A stretch of DNA of 64,000 bases from Lucinisca nassula (taxonomy: Eukaryota; Mollusca; Bivalvia; Lucinida; Lucinidae). Below, piece after piece: positions 1 through 11,120 of this stretch. The stretch spans positions 166,892,652 to 166,956,651 of the forward strand of contig OY757012.1 in the NCBI GenBank assembly GCA_963580285.1, read 5' to 3'. Numbering within the stretch: the first letter of the stretch is position 1; each line of letters opens with the position of its first letter. The translations under genes and the position numbers were made by a program. Below the pieces are notes generated by a model, which saw nothing but the letters and a program-made list of their open reading frames with translations, was not told the origin of the DNA and made no database searches.

Positions 1-139
1 CAATCAATATAGAGATAAGGAAGTCACCAATTTAGCACACATTGGCAGGATCTGGTGTACTGTCATATTGACCAGTGGATGCAGTCGGTGACACGAGTTG
101 TTGTTAGTCCGATGGTGTGCTATGCCCGGACTCATATAC

Positions 140-537
140 AGTCAATCCCCTTTATACAGACATAAGTTATAACGGCCAAACTCGTTATAACGACACATTC
201 AATGGAATGAATCCTTAGCTAACGACTTAGCCTCGACTCCGAGCGACGTGGCCTTCCTTCGGGTTGGAAATGCCCAAATCGAATCCATACACATGAAATA
301 TTATTGTAATTTAATACTCCAAAAAACAAATAATATAGATATTTGTCAGAATCACCTCACCGAGGCGATTCTAACAAATGTCTATAACATTTGTTTTTGG
401 AGTAATGATGTGGAACAGACCTTTTATAACCTATCATACTCCTTACTGCATGGGATTCTTTAAACCGGCAGTTTCATTATAACGGCACAATAATAAGGAA
501 CAAACATTTGTTGTTACAACACGGGTCCTCTGTATAG
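140..537. mobile_element. probable small foldback/MITE-like element
   Basis: The left edge reads CAGTCAATCCCC followed by TTATAACG-type repeats. The right edge (475-537) again carries ATTATAACGG and ends CTGTATAGCAG. The centre (about 310-410) is a hairpin whose loop reads TCACCTCACCGAGGCGATTC, related to the core hairpin of families A and B elsewhere in the window. The ends are only loosely inverted and no clean target duplication was found. The TTATAACG motif recalls pogo/Tigger-type ends, but this is inference. Confidence 0.35.
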
Positions 538-805
538 CAGTCGCAGATAAGATTGACTAGGCGGAGCTATCGTTTGCACCTGCCTTCGGATTGTTCTATT
601 TGCAAAAGGTAAATCAAGTCATCCGATTGTGTTAATTCAACTGTAACACAAAAAGAGCTGTGGCGTATATGGATGGCCACTTGGTCCTCTTGCAGAAAGC
701 ATGCGAAAGGCACTCTACCGAATCTTCTGGTGGACTCAGCGAATTTGACACATACTGGCAACACCTGAATAGTTCTGCCTAGGCAATCTTATCTGCGACT
801 ACTAT
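533..805 (-). mobile_element. short TIR element enclosing a minus-strand open frame
   Basis: The arms at 533-570 and 770-805 are inverted repeats. Each outer arm contains AGTCGCAGATAAGATTG, and the similarity runs for about 30 bp with a few mismatches. Between them the minus strand is open for 65 codons (567-764) and is preceded by a splice-acceptor-like TTCAG. A small element with a captured exon-like piece is possible, but the peptide matches no family I know. It is not phase-compatible with the CUB gene further along the window. Confidence 0.4.
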
Positions 806-816
806 TTATCAGTCAC

Positions 817-1290
817 CACCTATATTAATTGCATTGTAGCATACTGACCTGATAAAGATATGCTATCTCAGGACAAGTGAGCTTTATCACGTCAACGTGA
901 CATTCCACTTTTTGAATGAACCGGACAACCGGGGAAAATGGCAAAAAATTTATTATTACTAGAAAAATCGAAAAAATTACATTGAAAATTATCAAAAGAA
1001 AAATAACGGAATGCTGGGACGCACTGAGAACAATCGGTTAGTGATCGTAAATTGCCAATTTAAAGAGTTTACAAGGAGATAAACTGATAAATAGAATACC
1101 AGATTCGTGTAATTTGATATCAAGTTAATCAGGCTCGGCTTCGAGAACGCATGTAGAATCGCTAGGAAAGCCTCGCGATTCTACAAGCGTTTTCGAAGCC
1201 TTGCCTGAAAAACTTGATATCAAAAGACACCAACCTGGTATTCTCTATAACTTTAGTGAAACTTCACTAGCTCGAACACGGATGGCTCGT
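817..1290 (-). mobile_element. family E foldback element, copy 1 (reverse)
   Basis: The reverse complement of 42820-43230. The core (1130-1215) is a long hairpin made of TTCGAGAACGC..GTAGAATCGC and its complement, flanked by TTGATATCAA-type arms. Outer parts share the GATAAAGCTCAC and TTTATCAGG segments with the second copy. No coding capacity is seen, and the copies are diverged by point changes and indels. Confidence 0.65.
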
Positions 1291-1426
1291 TAACCATGGC
1301 CAATACAAACTCTTTCAATAGGTCTGATAGCCATTTATTTTGGATAATTTAGAAATTGTTGTCTTATTTCGTCTTGAAAAGGTTTGCTGTTCGTTCAGTG
1401 TATAGCATAGGACACAGAAAGTCCAA

Positions 1427-1711
1427 ATCACGTGAACAATTCCGTGAAATGAAGACCCCCCCCCCCCTCCCCTAAACCCCACTTTATTTAGAGGAAACTG
1501 GGATTTACGCGGGTATACATTATTTTTCTTATTTCTGCTCCAAGATATAGGTTGTGGGTACTTGTTAGAACCGCCTCACTGAGAGGGTTCTAACGAGCAC
1601 TCTCAACCTATGTTTTGAGAATTTATAAGGAAAATGTTATGGATTTTCAACAGAAAAGTAGCCATTTTGGAGATGTGAAAAATGCACTATGTCGCACGGG
1701 TATCGTAATGC
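1427..1711 (+). mobile_element. family B MITE, copy 1
   Basis: Begins ATCACGTGAACAATTCCGTG and ends GTCGCACGGGTATCGTAATG, the typical family B ends. Inside are a C-run, the CCCCACTTTATTTAGAG segment, and the central hairpin TTAGAACCGCCTCA / AGGGTTCTAA with outer stem ATAGGTTGTGGGT. Other copies lie at 23205, 28329, 36446 and 47235. No ORF. Confidence 0.75.
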
Positions 1712-2057
1712 TAAAATCGTCTACCTTGTAAAACTTCCAGAAATTATGCCATTTTGAAATTATTTTCATTTCCTGGTTTTCAATAAATTCACAGAAACGG
1801 ATAAGATGGGCAATTGCCGATAAATGAAGGATATGTTTTGTCAATGCGCCATAAGACCTATGCCGAGGCCGGTAAATGAATACCTTGTCATTATGAAAGC
1901 ACAACCATGTGATAAAGTGCTTCCTTTCATATTGTAACGGTGTCTGGCTATTTTCTGTTATTCTATGAACAAGTGTTCTCAGTGTTGTTTAAGTTCATTT
2001 ATATCTGTTTTAACAAAATGTACATACCGATCTTCGGTCCGAAACAGCCGCAGCCGT

Positions 2058-2404
2058 AGTGGAGCGTGATAGCTCAGTGGTTAGTGCACTTGCCTCTGAT
2101 GCTAAAGGTCCCGGGTTCGATCCCCGGCAGCAGCGATAAAATTTCGGTGTCCGAACACGCTCCATTGGCATCATTTGCAGGGATGAATGCCATTAAGTGC
2201 ACCGTCCTTCGGATCGGGACGTTAACTGGAGGCCCCCTGTGCAGGGAGAACCATCCCCAGTGCAGGTTAAAGATCCCTACCGTAATTACATGATTACTGT
2301 GTAGACTTTCATCCTGCAAAACTGGAGTGTATGTAATATACACCTGCGGTAATGGTCAAATGTGACCGACGCAGTATCAGAAGATAGATAGATAGATAGA
2401 TAGC
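2058..2404 (+). mobile_element. tRNA-derived SINE (family SINE-1) inserted in the 5' LTR
   Basis: The tRNA-like head starts at 2061, with box A TAGCTCAGTGG (2070-2080) and box B GGTTCGATCC (near 2114). The body carries a CCGTCCTTCGGATCGGGACG central box and the tail is (TAGA)n. The 3' LTR is uninterrupted at the homologous place, so it shows the empty site. A second copy lies at 52931-53285. It is transcribed by RNA polymerase III in principle; mobilisation would need a partner LINE. Confidence 0.85.
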
Positions 2405-2703
2405 CAATGCAAACCATGTGCCAGCTTTGTCCAGTATATCCTGTGTAAAACAGCCATGTCATCGCCCTTTGCATATATAACCATGAATAGCTATTGTTTA
2501 TTTTATTATCCATATTCTTTTCATGTTCACACTTTCGCAATTGAAACAGTATTTTCCATCAAATATTTGTTCACTTTTTGCTCAGCTGTTCGAAATCTCT
2601 GTGCACTGAACACCATAAAGACCGAAAGTTCCGTATGCTTGGTAGCATGGTTAGGAATGTGACGTCATCCAGGCACAACGTCATCCAGCGCGAGCCTGGA
2701 GAG

Positions 2704-2712
2704 TATGTAAGG
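2704..2712 (+). promoter_or_regulatory. TATA-like box of 5' LTR, mutated
   Basis: TATGTAAGG sits at the place where the 3' LTR has a perfect TATATAAGG. It is followed about 30 bp downstream by the conserved CAGTGTTGCTGATTG, which would suit a start-site region. The substitution should weaken this promoter copy (inference). Confidence 0.5.
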
Positions 2713-2782
2713 AGTGTTTCGGCTGAAGCCCAGTGTTGCTGATTGTTGCGACCAACCTGCTGTGGCTTTTGCCAAAACAAGT

Positions 2783-4575
2783 TGAGGCGTCTAGGTTGTG
2801 TTTCAGCTTCCTATAGCTGAAACACGCCTGGGTTCGCCTAGATTGGAAGTATGGTGTGGCCTAGATTGTCTAGGCCCGAGTCTGAATTATGTTTGCTTGT
2901 TTGTTGACCCGGCACTCCCATCTGGATGAATGTTTCGCCTATCTAGGCGAAACATTCGTGCGTCCATCTGTGAGGAGCATTTATTTAGTTATTTATTTAT
3001 TTACTTTTAGGCGACGTTGGCACAGGTTATCAATACATCTATATAAATTAATTATAAATTCATGGCTTTTCATAAGCAGTCATAACTTTGAATACTCTCT
3101 TTGTTGATAATTTTGGCTAAGGTTGAGCTTTGCGCCGAGCTAGGCATGATCCTTGTTACGCTGCGCCGAGGTAGGCGAAACCGAGGTAGGCGAATATTTA
3201 AAACATAGACTGTTTGGGCTGTTGCAGGGTATACTTCGCTTCTGACAGCGTGGTGTAGCAACTTCTAAGCTGTCTATGAGCTTGTAACTTAATATCGTGC
3301 ATTTAAAGCAACATTCGTTTATGCCTAAACCAGAGGAATCTGCCTGGCTCGGATAAAGTAAAATCGACTTTGGATGGTTAGTTCGCCTAATTAAGAATGT
3401 TTTACCTGGCTAGGCTGAATGAGTCCTTGCCAGGATGGGTGGAACGGTCTACCTAGTTGTTGTTTGTTTTGTTTGTCAAAGCACGTTGTAGCAATTGGTA
3501 GAGTGTTATGAATAAGTAGCTCCAATTTCTATACGTTTTTAAGGGAATTGTACTTGCACCTGTCTAGGATGGATTCCGCCTGACTGGGAAAGGACGTTCT
3601 ATCAGTATCAAGTAGGGACTTAATATTGCACGTTGTTAGTGACTGTTTTTCTGACTGTTAAAGTAGATTCCTCTTTGGTATGCCCTTAGTAATTCAATCA
3701 CACAAGGTTCGGATTTGCACCTTGTAAGCATTGTTTAGTAACTTAAATTGTTAACATAATGGCTGGGTTAAAACGCAAATTGTCTTGTTTGTTGGAAATT
3801 TTATTCAAAGTATAAGTGCGCCTAGCTAGGTGAATTTCGCCTATTTAGGCGTGTTTTGAGCCTACCTAGGCGTGACATTTCACCCATCTGGGTGAGGTTT
3901 GCGCCTATCTAGGTGTGGTTTAGGTGGAGACGATGCAGTGTTGATCTCTTGTCAAATGTTGTTAGTAGAAACGTGTGAACTGTCTAGCAGTTGTATGATC
4001 ACACGTGAATGACAAATACATGTATGATCTCGTTAAATATGTTCTATAAAAGGGTTATCCTTTGGAAGCAAGGAATACACCACAGAAGTGAAAAATATGG
4101 AATGTACATGTTTTCTGCTGTACATGAATGTACATGTTTTTAAAGCTGTTCGTGTCTTCCACCTATATAGGAAAGGTTCCACCTAGCTAGGCGTGGCCAT
4201 TATAATTAAATTGCAGTGGGAGTAAATTTGCACCTTGTAGAATACCCCTTAATTGACTTTAATTGTTAACACAAGGTCAACTGTAAAGAATTTCTTCTTA
4301 GATGAGAAACTTAATTATTATTCTTTAAGAGACTGCGTTGTATAACGGAAACGGTTAGGGAAAGATTCCTTAGTCTATCATAGGAGAATGGGTTATACAA
4401 CTATTTGCAATCACATACGTAAAGCCTATCTTTGTTCTGGCTAAGCGTATCTAATAATATCACCTACTATCTCCTATGGTTTTATAAACACTTTATAAAG
4501 GAATATAGATCCAATACATGCTCTGTAACCATTCTAATAACCTGAGGCCGAGTGGTACACCTAGATAGGGACACC
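2783..4575 (+). promoter_or_regulatory. dispersed array of GCCTA..TAGGC imperfect palindromes in 5' LTR
   Basis: Many short imperfect palindromes built on CGCCTA-NN-TAGGCG occur here. Examples are near 2860 (GCCTAGATTGTCTAGGC), 2937 (CGCCTATCTAGGCG), 3160 (GCGCCGAGGTAGGCG), 3819-3925 (five in a row), 4160-4200 (two) and 4557. The same sites recur in the 3' LTR at 20105-21790. Their spacing is irregular, so this is not a tandem satellite. They lie downstream of the TATA-like box, in the transcribed leader. A role as binding sites or RNA hairpins is inference. Confidence 0.6.
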
Positions 4576-4911
4576 TCCTTCGTGGGCGCTGATTGAAAAC
4601 AACACCAACCCAGTTTGTTACAGTGCTGTAGGCTTTACAGAAGTGATTGTTAGTAACACCTGGGTTGTAATTGACTTGGATTTGACTGTATTACAATAAG
4701 GGCGAATTGTTTGATGCGTCCATTTAGGAGCGCCCATTAATGTGAATTGTTTAATGTACCTATTTGGGTGGAATCCAATCCCTTGATTTGGTGTGACTCT
4801 CAACGTTCAATTAATTGATTCAATGCAATGTGCAATGATAGAATGTTATTGTACGCCTATCTTAAAGAAAATCTTTCTAGCTTAATGTCAGCATTTTAGG
4901 CCGTTAGTAAA

Positions 4912-6087
4912 TATATGTATCACACGGGCTCTGTATATATAATGCAGTTTATATAATGCGTAGAATTGTATTCTAGCTCAGCCGGGATAAAGTAATGATG
5001 AGAAGATTCAACGATGTTTCATGTTTATTTGTTGATTGGTATGGTAACCAATAAAACCAAAGAGGGTGTATCCTACAAGGAAACAACAACAATAATAACT
5101 TTAAGATAACAATGCCTTAACAGGCTTGCCAATATTTGGTCAACGGACAAGTCCGACGGATGCAAATAATCACATGATAATGATACACTTTATGCATTCA
5201 TCTTAAATCCAAAATATTCAGTCATGCTTCCATGTAAACATACAGTATGCATACTGACATGAATCGATGGAAACATGAGCACAAATGAACATGTCGTTTA
5301 CGGCATAGTTACGCTTATGCGTCTAAATGACAGGACTCGAGCAAAATCCTATTATCAGGCTCTCCGTATGCAACGGGATAATTAGTACATGAACATAACC
5401 AATGCATGAAATATTGCTGGCACCTTTGTGTTATGGGTCTGATTTAAACCCTGAATATCTGTGCAATCTGCAGCATACTAAAAGAAATACTCATAAATGT
5501 ATTCAGGTTATTCTTATGGGTATTCAAGGACCGAAAGAATCAGCCAACTAGTGCATTTTTACGAAACAAGATTGTCACAGGTAAGATTTCCATTGTTGTC
5601 AATGTCGTGGCAAATTCAGAGGTAAATGTATGGATAAAATGGCAATAATTTCACATAAGGGATTATCTTGGATATACCTGAACAACAATATATCAGTAAA
5701 TGTCAAAGTAAACCTTTGAAAGGTTATGACATTGTGAAATATTAATATTCTTCTTTGTCAACTTTCTTCTCTCTTTTTCCTATTTTTCGTTGGCGACGGA
5801 ATTGTATCTAATCTATAAGCGTGCCTGTGATAGGTTAGTTTTGTGAAGGAAACCCCGTTATCATTCAATCAAATTCACTCTTTCATTTCATCCATCTTAA
5901 AATCAAGGGAGGCAACTACTCGGGAAAGCATAATGAGCGAAAGGAACCGCAACACATTGAATATAATAGAACAGGAATTGGAGATAGTGCAGAGATGGAC
6001 CACCAGCTATATCACAGAATATGAACTATTGCAGAAAATGTCTAAAAGGCTGGAAAATATAATCTGCACAACAAAATGCACTGTGTG
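4912..6087. mobile_element. ~1.17 kb insertion in the 5' LTR only
   Basis: Sequence absent from the 3' LTR, where GTTAGTAA runs directly into ATATGCTCTTAG. The edges are ATATATG on the left and ACATATG on the right, suggesting a short target duplication. The ends have a weak inverted TCACAC/GTGTGA. An 81-codon plus frame (5843-6088), rich in Glu, Arg and Ile, crosses its right end and matches no family I recognise. It could be a degraded DNA transposon. Confidence 0.5.
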
Positions 6088-6210
6088 ACATATGCTCTTA
6101 GTCATTCTGTTAAATTAGGTGTTATATAAGGTGCGGCTGCAGTAATAAATATAAGTTTGCCTTTAAGATTGCTTACTATAGACTGCATAAACTATTGTAA
6201 GGGGTAACAA

Positions 6211-6216
6211 AATAAA
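6211..6216 (+). terminator. LTR polyadenylation signal (5' LTR copy)
   Basis: AATAAA about 155 bp before the LTR end, followed by GGCTGGCTGTGTTTTC, a GT-rich stretch. It is conserved at 22780-22785 in the 3' LTR. In the 3' LTR this would define the end of R. Confidence 0.5.
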
Positions 6217-6373
6217 TTTTAGAAATTGAACCAATGGCTGGCTGTGTTTTCTCTTCCCGGTAGTTTAGTGTACGACCCAGGTCGAACCCACATATTTTTA
6301 TTGTAACAGCACCATCACATCCTGACCATATCAATAGCTGAACCGCTTGACCAGGTGGTGTTCCGTTACAATT

Positions 6374-6390
6374 TGGTGTCAGAAGTGGGA
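6374..6390 (+). other. primer-binding site of the LTR element
   Basis: TGGTGTCAGAAGTGGGA begins 3 bp after the 5' LTR. TGG complements a tRNA 3' CCA, and TGGTGTCAG fits the 3' end of a tRNA-Leu-type acceptor (knowledge of Ty3/Gypsy PBS sequences; no search run). It sets the element's orientation as plus. Confidence 0.8.
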
Positions 6391-7400
6391 TGCTAATAAA
6401 GGATTGTTGTATTAAAAAATGTCGCAGGAACTGAAATTCACATCGCCATATATGTTTTGGATAAATTTCTTTGTTAGCAACAAGGGCAGGCTGGCTAATG
6501 GTTGACTGGCTGGTACGCTTGTATGATTGTTGAGCCTTTGGTCCTCTGTAGTTGGCAACCTTGAAAATAATTTGCTAAAATCCTGGTGTTTGGACTATTC
6601 TACTTGGGAAGTAAATGCCACTACTAAAACTGATTGTAATAATAACACAATCTAAATAAGGCAAGTGTAAACAATTTACGTAAATCAAATGATGAGTCAC
6701 ATATCAGTACCCCCTCTACACCACAACAAAATATAAACAAATAATTGCAAACACTTCGCTTGAAATAAGCTTGAATCAGACGGAAACTCAGTGAAAATTT
6801 AGCTGTTAAGCATTATACTTGTTGAAATCTATAATGGGGCTACATAATTTGCTGGTTTTTACCACATACCAGTGAGATTTATGGTTGCCAGTACAGAGAA
6901 ATATCTCTGTAACTGAGAAGTTGTTTGACGGGTGATACCCGCTCTCTTGTAAGTGAGCTTGGCTATGATCGTAGACGTGATTAAAACACTCTTGTTGAGA
7001 AGCTTGCACACAGATTATGTTCAGTGAACAGATCTGTAATTTACAAGACGCCGTGTGGGTCGCGAGCTCAAAGCAAGGGTGACCATCCCAGAGCTGGCGC
7101 AAGCTACAAAGAAATTGGCACGACTAAGAAAGAACTGTTAGCTGTGTTACAGCAGTGAAACAACATTATTTGATCGGTTATCGGGTCTCAGTATAACTTA
7201 CATTGATAAAAAATGAATATCAAATGAGACTTTAAGAGCCTACACCTCTAATGTAGTGCACCATGCGGGTTGAGTGCACAACAATGCTGCATTGATGCCA
7301 CGTAGACCGTGTCATATCGATTAATGAAAATACTGTGAGCGTTGTGAAAGAAGATATTTTTCGGAGAAAATAGCTGACTTTAATAAATGCAGGAAAATAA

Positions 7401-8070
7401 GTGCTGTGTAGAGAGTCGCCTTGGAAGAAGGCAATATCTGGGTTGACAAAGTTGTTGGAAGAAGACAATATCGGGAATGACGAAGAAGTCATCCTGCCTT
7501 ACATGTGGAGTGTTCTTCATGATGTTGCTTGCCCTAATGATGGGGGTGACCATGTTGCCACTCTATTTAGTGATGGTACCATCCAGAACAAAGTGGTCCT
7601 TTTGTTGAACAGGACAAGGATCCTGAGTTTAATGGGCCCAGTATTGCTGACGACGATTTCCGTGGTAGTGAGGCGCACACTTCCATTAGTTTAGGCCCTG
7701 GAGCAGCAGAGGTGCTCTCTTCGGAGATGTTACATGGAATGTCCCAATTCGGGGTTCCTCACTTCACGCAAGCAACGCTTAATTCTGTATGCGATGGGGT
7801 GGGTGCAGAAGCTCATTAAATTCTCGAAAGTCGTCATGCATATTATTGTATATTATTATTATTATAATTATTATATGGAAGACTGGTTGAATCATTTTGA
7901 AGATGGGACACCTTTTGGGAGTATGTTTGAGACTTGGGATTATCCCGTTGAGTTGAATGTTGCTCATGCTGGCGTGACAACAACAGGTGAGGCTCGTTAT
8001 GACACTGCAGGGTCAATACGAGAATATGATTGGTACAGGCGCCTAAAACTCCGTCAGTCTTCAATCTGAT
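7401..8070 (+). pseudogene. possible decayed coding stretch in the LTR-element interior
   Basis: Three partly overlapping open pieces look more protein-like than the surroundings. 7401-7694 is acidic near NIGNDEEVILPYM. A shifted frame from about 7571 to 7818 contains EQDKDPEFNGPSIADDD. 7875-8069 contains MEDWLNHFEDGTPFGSMFE. A frameshift near 7570-7580 would join the first two. No retroviral motif (zinc knuckle, DTG protease, YIDD, HHCC) is seen. It could be a remnant gag-like ORF or a captured host fragment; the assignment is open. Confidence 0.25.
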
Positions 8071-9516
8071 CAGGGATGTAAACACAGCACATGTCGATTA
8101 TGTTTAAGTGTTAGTCAGCAAACTTGTGGATCTGGCCAATCCACTTCTTCCTGTGGTAAGACATAGGAATATTATGGTATTACACAGGAATATATTAGTT
8201 CAAAACAGGAAGATGATGATGTTTTGAGAAATGTGTTACAATGGAAAAGAGATGGTTTATACCTCTTTGGTCTACGGTGGCGCCTGTCTGCTTATTTAAA
8301 GTAAAATTGAACGCAATGATAGCCTATTGGCATAAAAAATGAGGATTATCATATGAGAAACGATCACAGATGTTGGAAATGATGCTGAAAAGCTGTTCTT
8401 CTATAAGAAGTCTTTCACCAGTCATATGAAAATATTCCTGGTGGACACTAAGGCAGACGTAAAACGTATATAATAAAATCAGAAAGAGGTTCAAATGCTC
8501 GTGCAAAATGCACATAGATGTATCGTATTGGTGTAGAATGTGCTTAACTTGTGGGTCCAGAAAAGTGTCCCACAAGAATGCAAATGCACCTTTTGCTGGA
8601 ATACAATGTTGGATATCCAACGGACGCATTGGATACACGTGATCCAGTCATAAAATAAATATATATCTTATGGTTGTTTCCTGCTATTTCACGAAATCGG
8701 TTGATGCGATACTTTTGAAGACACAAGAGGCAAAATTTTTTGCTTCGAAATAAGTGAAAAGATTTATATCTATATTTGGTGTGTCACTGCAATGGCAGAC
8801 TGACTAATGGTAGAATTTCGAGTCCAAAGTCTTCCAGGAGATATGCAGATTCCTGTGTATACACAAGATCAGGACTCAGTTTGATAGGATGGTTGAGCTC
8901 TATACAAAAATGATCTCATCATATACCTCTGACACTCAAAAGTACTCGAATGAACATATACCACTACTGATGCTAACATGAAGGTTATCTGTTCACGAAA
9001 CCATAGAGTATCCCCTGCAATGATGAACCATGGATTGTTCATCATGACAAACTAAAACCTTATTTAGGGAAGAAAAACCAGACCGGTTTAATAATAAGAC
9101 AACGTAAACACAAACATATATACTAAAGTAATTGGGGAAAAAAAATTAATTTAATATACCCTATTGATAGTGTAAGACCGTCAACTATTAAATTTACCTA
9201 TGCCAACAAGCTAATTAATCTATACTTAACCAATTATTTCTTATTTCTATCCATAAAAATATAGAAAACCAAATAAAAATAGAAAAAAAAATGCAAAATT
9301 TCACATAAGCAACATGTGTGTCGGTGACTGTCAGTCCTCTGCTGGTTAAGTGGAGCTTGTTTCTGAAGACATACACTTTAAATGATCACAAGTTTTATAA
9401 CAATGGTATCTGAGAACTGCATTGGATTTAAGTAAATGCATTTTAACTCTATGCATAATCATTTGTTTTAGATTATATCTGTGCATATATCTTCATTTTT
9501 TTTGACCGAAATAGTG

Positions 9517-9717
9517 TTGTATCTGTATTTATGACCAGTTTTACTGTATGTTGTTTGCGCACACTGCAAGCTGTATTTATAACCAGTTTGTGCTGAATGC
9601 TATTTATGCAAACGGCAGGTTGGATTTATAGCCCGTTTGCACTGAATGTTGTTTGCATACAATGCAAGTTGTATTTATAATCAGTTTGTGCTGAATGTTG
9701 TTGCACACACTGCATGT
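9517..9717 (+). repeat. minisatellite, ~49-bp unit, four copies
   Basis: Four diverged copies of a unit beginning TGTATTTATAACCAG and ending with GTTTGCNNACNNTGCAAG-like sequence. It lies in the interior of the LTR element. Confidence 0.65.
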
Positions 9718-9964
9718 TGCTGAAGCTGACCACTGTCTGTGCTTGTACCCTTGGTCGTCTCGGCTGACGATAACACGCAGAAGAAACATCCGAGTTGCTG
9801 AAGGTGAATGCTTTATCTTGTCTAACCTGAAATAGAAGGCATATATTTAAATTATACTTACGTGCCCAAGCATAGAAAATAGAAATGAAGGCAGTTATTA
9901 GTTAAATTATCTTAAACATAAAGCAACAACATCATAATTTTAACAATCGATAATTTTACATTTG

Positions 9965-10475
9965 CTGCGCCCTGATGCAAAGTAGAAGTAAAACAAAGAT
10001 CAGGAATTGATACAATTAACTTACTCCATCCATAAAAGACACCAAAGGGAAAGAAATACAAACATTAAGCGACCAGACCATAATGGAAACCTAAACAAAG
10101 GAAGGCCATAAGGACAGTTACTTTCCCACAAAATGGCCATATGGCCATCCAAAATAAAAAGACAAAAGCGACACACACAGTAAGTAACAAACAACAACAC
10201 AAATAAATCGCCACAGAAGAGCCGCCTTGGAACGGTCAGTGGAAGATTTCCACTGGGGGGCTTAAATCGATTTTACGTGGCCACAATCCTCGCCCTTACT
10301 TCCGTCGCGATTTAGACAAATAATTTGTTCAGTCCACATGAAGGCCTCCTAACTCATCAGTGCAACATCTCCGTGAACACAAAAATCAAAGAACCACAGA
10401 GGTGAGACAACGGTGAGGACTCGACAGCAAGAAACCACTGAAATGCTGGAGCAAAAGAAAACCAACAGTTAGACT
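9965..10475 (+). mobile_element. family D repeat: LINE 5' region, copy 1
   Basis: Nearly the full length of 35735-36245 in reverse. It includes GATCAGGAATTGATACAA, CACCAAAGGGAAAGAAA, the CCACAGAAGAGCCGCCTTGG block, TTTAGACAAATAATTTGTTC, and an ATG-initiated frame beginning MLEQKKTNS near 10444. The 35.7 kb copy continues into a charged coiled-coil ORF1-like region, so D is interpreted as the 5' UTR and ORF1 start of a non-LTR retrotransposon. Here only the 5' part is present. Confidence 0.65.
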
Positions 10476-10853
10476 CCAAGTTAGCAAGGCTGGTGACGGC
10501 TGTGATCAGACTGTTGGTCTGGCTTACAGATTTGTTGTTGGTATTTAGTGCTGTGATGTTGGTACTTAGTGCTGTGATGTGGGGAATAGTTGTTCACCTG
10601 GCTGTCGATGGTAATGTGTTTGCTGATGTACACCGTGTCAATGGTGGCAAGAGAAATTAACCACTTCTTGAAAATTATCTCACCTTCTCTTGCATGCTGT
10701 ATCTCTTGCGCTGTTCATGCTTCTCATCGCGCTAATGTCAACTTGTCGTATCGCCTATGCATGGGTGTGTGCCTTCATTCCACCTTCTGTACTTTCGCTG
10801 GCTTGAGATGGGTGAAAACTTGGACTCTGACTTTTCATGCGTACTCTTTCATA

Positions 10854-11120
10854 ATGGCAGAGAGTGTTTGGATCTTAATTTTAGATATTGGAGGAGCAAG
10901 ATTTGGAACTAGAATGTTAACACCAACGAAGGACCCTGAGTCGCTGGTGGCTAAGTTGTTACACAGAAATGTCCTAGACAGGGAAGCTCCACATTATAAA
11001 ATTATTAACTATCTCAAGTATTGTGGCAATTTCACCCAGGCGATGTTGCCAAGAATGAGAAAGTACAACTTGGAACTTCTGAAAGAACGTGAATATTACA
11101 GAATAAAGGGGCTCAAGTAG
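10854..11120 (+). CDS. small protein resembling a KCTD/T1 (BTB_2) tetramerisation domain
   Basis: An 88-codon ORF starting at ATGG (MAESVWILILDIGG). The same frame is open upstream to 10590, but that part is hydrophobic and not domain-like, so I prefer the internal ATG. Residues 8-16 (ILDIGGARF) match the first strand and LNVGG..F motif of T1 domains. TPTKDPESLVAKLL matches the TLxxDPxSxLAxMF helix. A following NYLKYCGNF fits the FIDRDG..ILNYLRxG region in shortened form, and LLKEREYYRIKGL fits the final LLxEAxFYxIxGL helix. T1 domains of KCTD proteins and Kv channels assemble tetramers or pentamers, and KCTDs often serve as Cullin-3 adaptors. Here only the T1-like domain is present, with about 10-15 residues missing in the middle, and the ORF ends right after it. 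It lies inside the LTR element. It could be an expressed passenger ORF or a decayed retrocopy of a host gene. Confidence 0.55.
   Translation: MAESVWILILDIGGARFGTRMLTPTKDPESLVAKLLHRNVLDREAPHYKIINYLKYCGNFTQAMLPRMRKYNLELLKEREYYRIKGLK

Larger units (their letters stand above)
1933..6370 (+). repeat. 5' LTR of the 21 kb element
   Basis: TG...CA ends within an 8-bp perfect terminal inversion (TGTAACGG/CCGTTACA). Compared with the 3' LTR it has three extra blocks: a SINE at about 2058-2404, about 109 bp at 4035-4145, and about 1.17 kb at 4912-6087. Without them it is about 2.8 kb, matching the 3' LTR once that copy's own insert is removed. The TATA-like box is TATGTAAGG (2704-2712), mutated relative to TATATAAGG in the other LTR. 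AATAAA is at 6211-6216. Confidence 0.85.

Noticed and set aside
567..764. 3' exon of the kringle-CUB gene
   Set aside because: Joining it to the CUB-b exon in phase 1 meets a stop within a few codons, and it lies inside its own inverted repeats.
2061..2131. Functional tRNA gene
   Set aside because: Boxes A and B are good, but the acceptor and anticodon stems pair poorly and the sequence runs on into a SINE body and (TAGA)n tail.
2066..2343. Open frames on both strands over the SINE-1 copy
   Set aside because: Generated by the tRNA head and SINE body; the same frames recur in the copy at 52.9 kb with different stops.
7779..7967. Minus-strand frame with poly-Ile
   Set aside because: Produced by the TATTATTAT low-complexity tract at 7840-7875.
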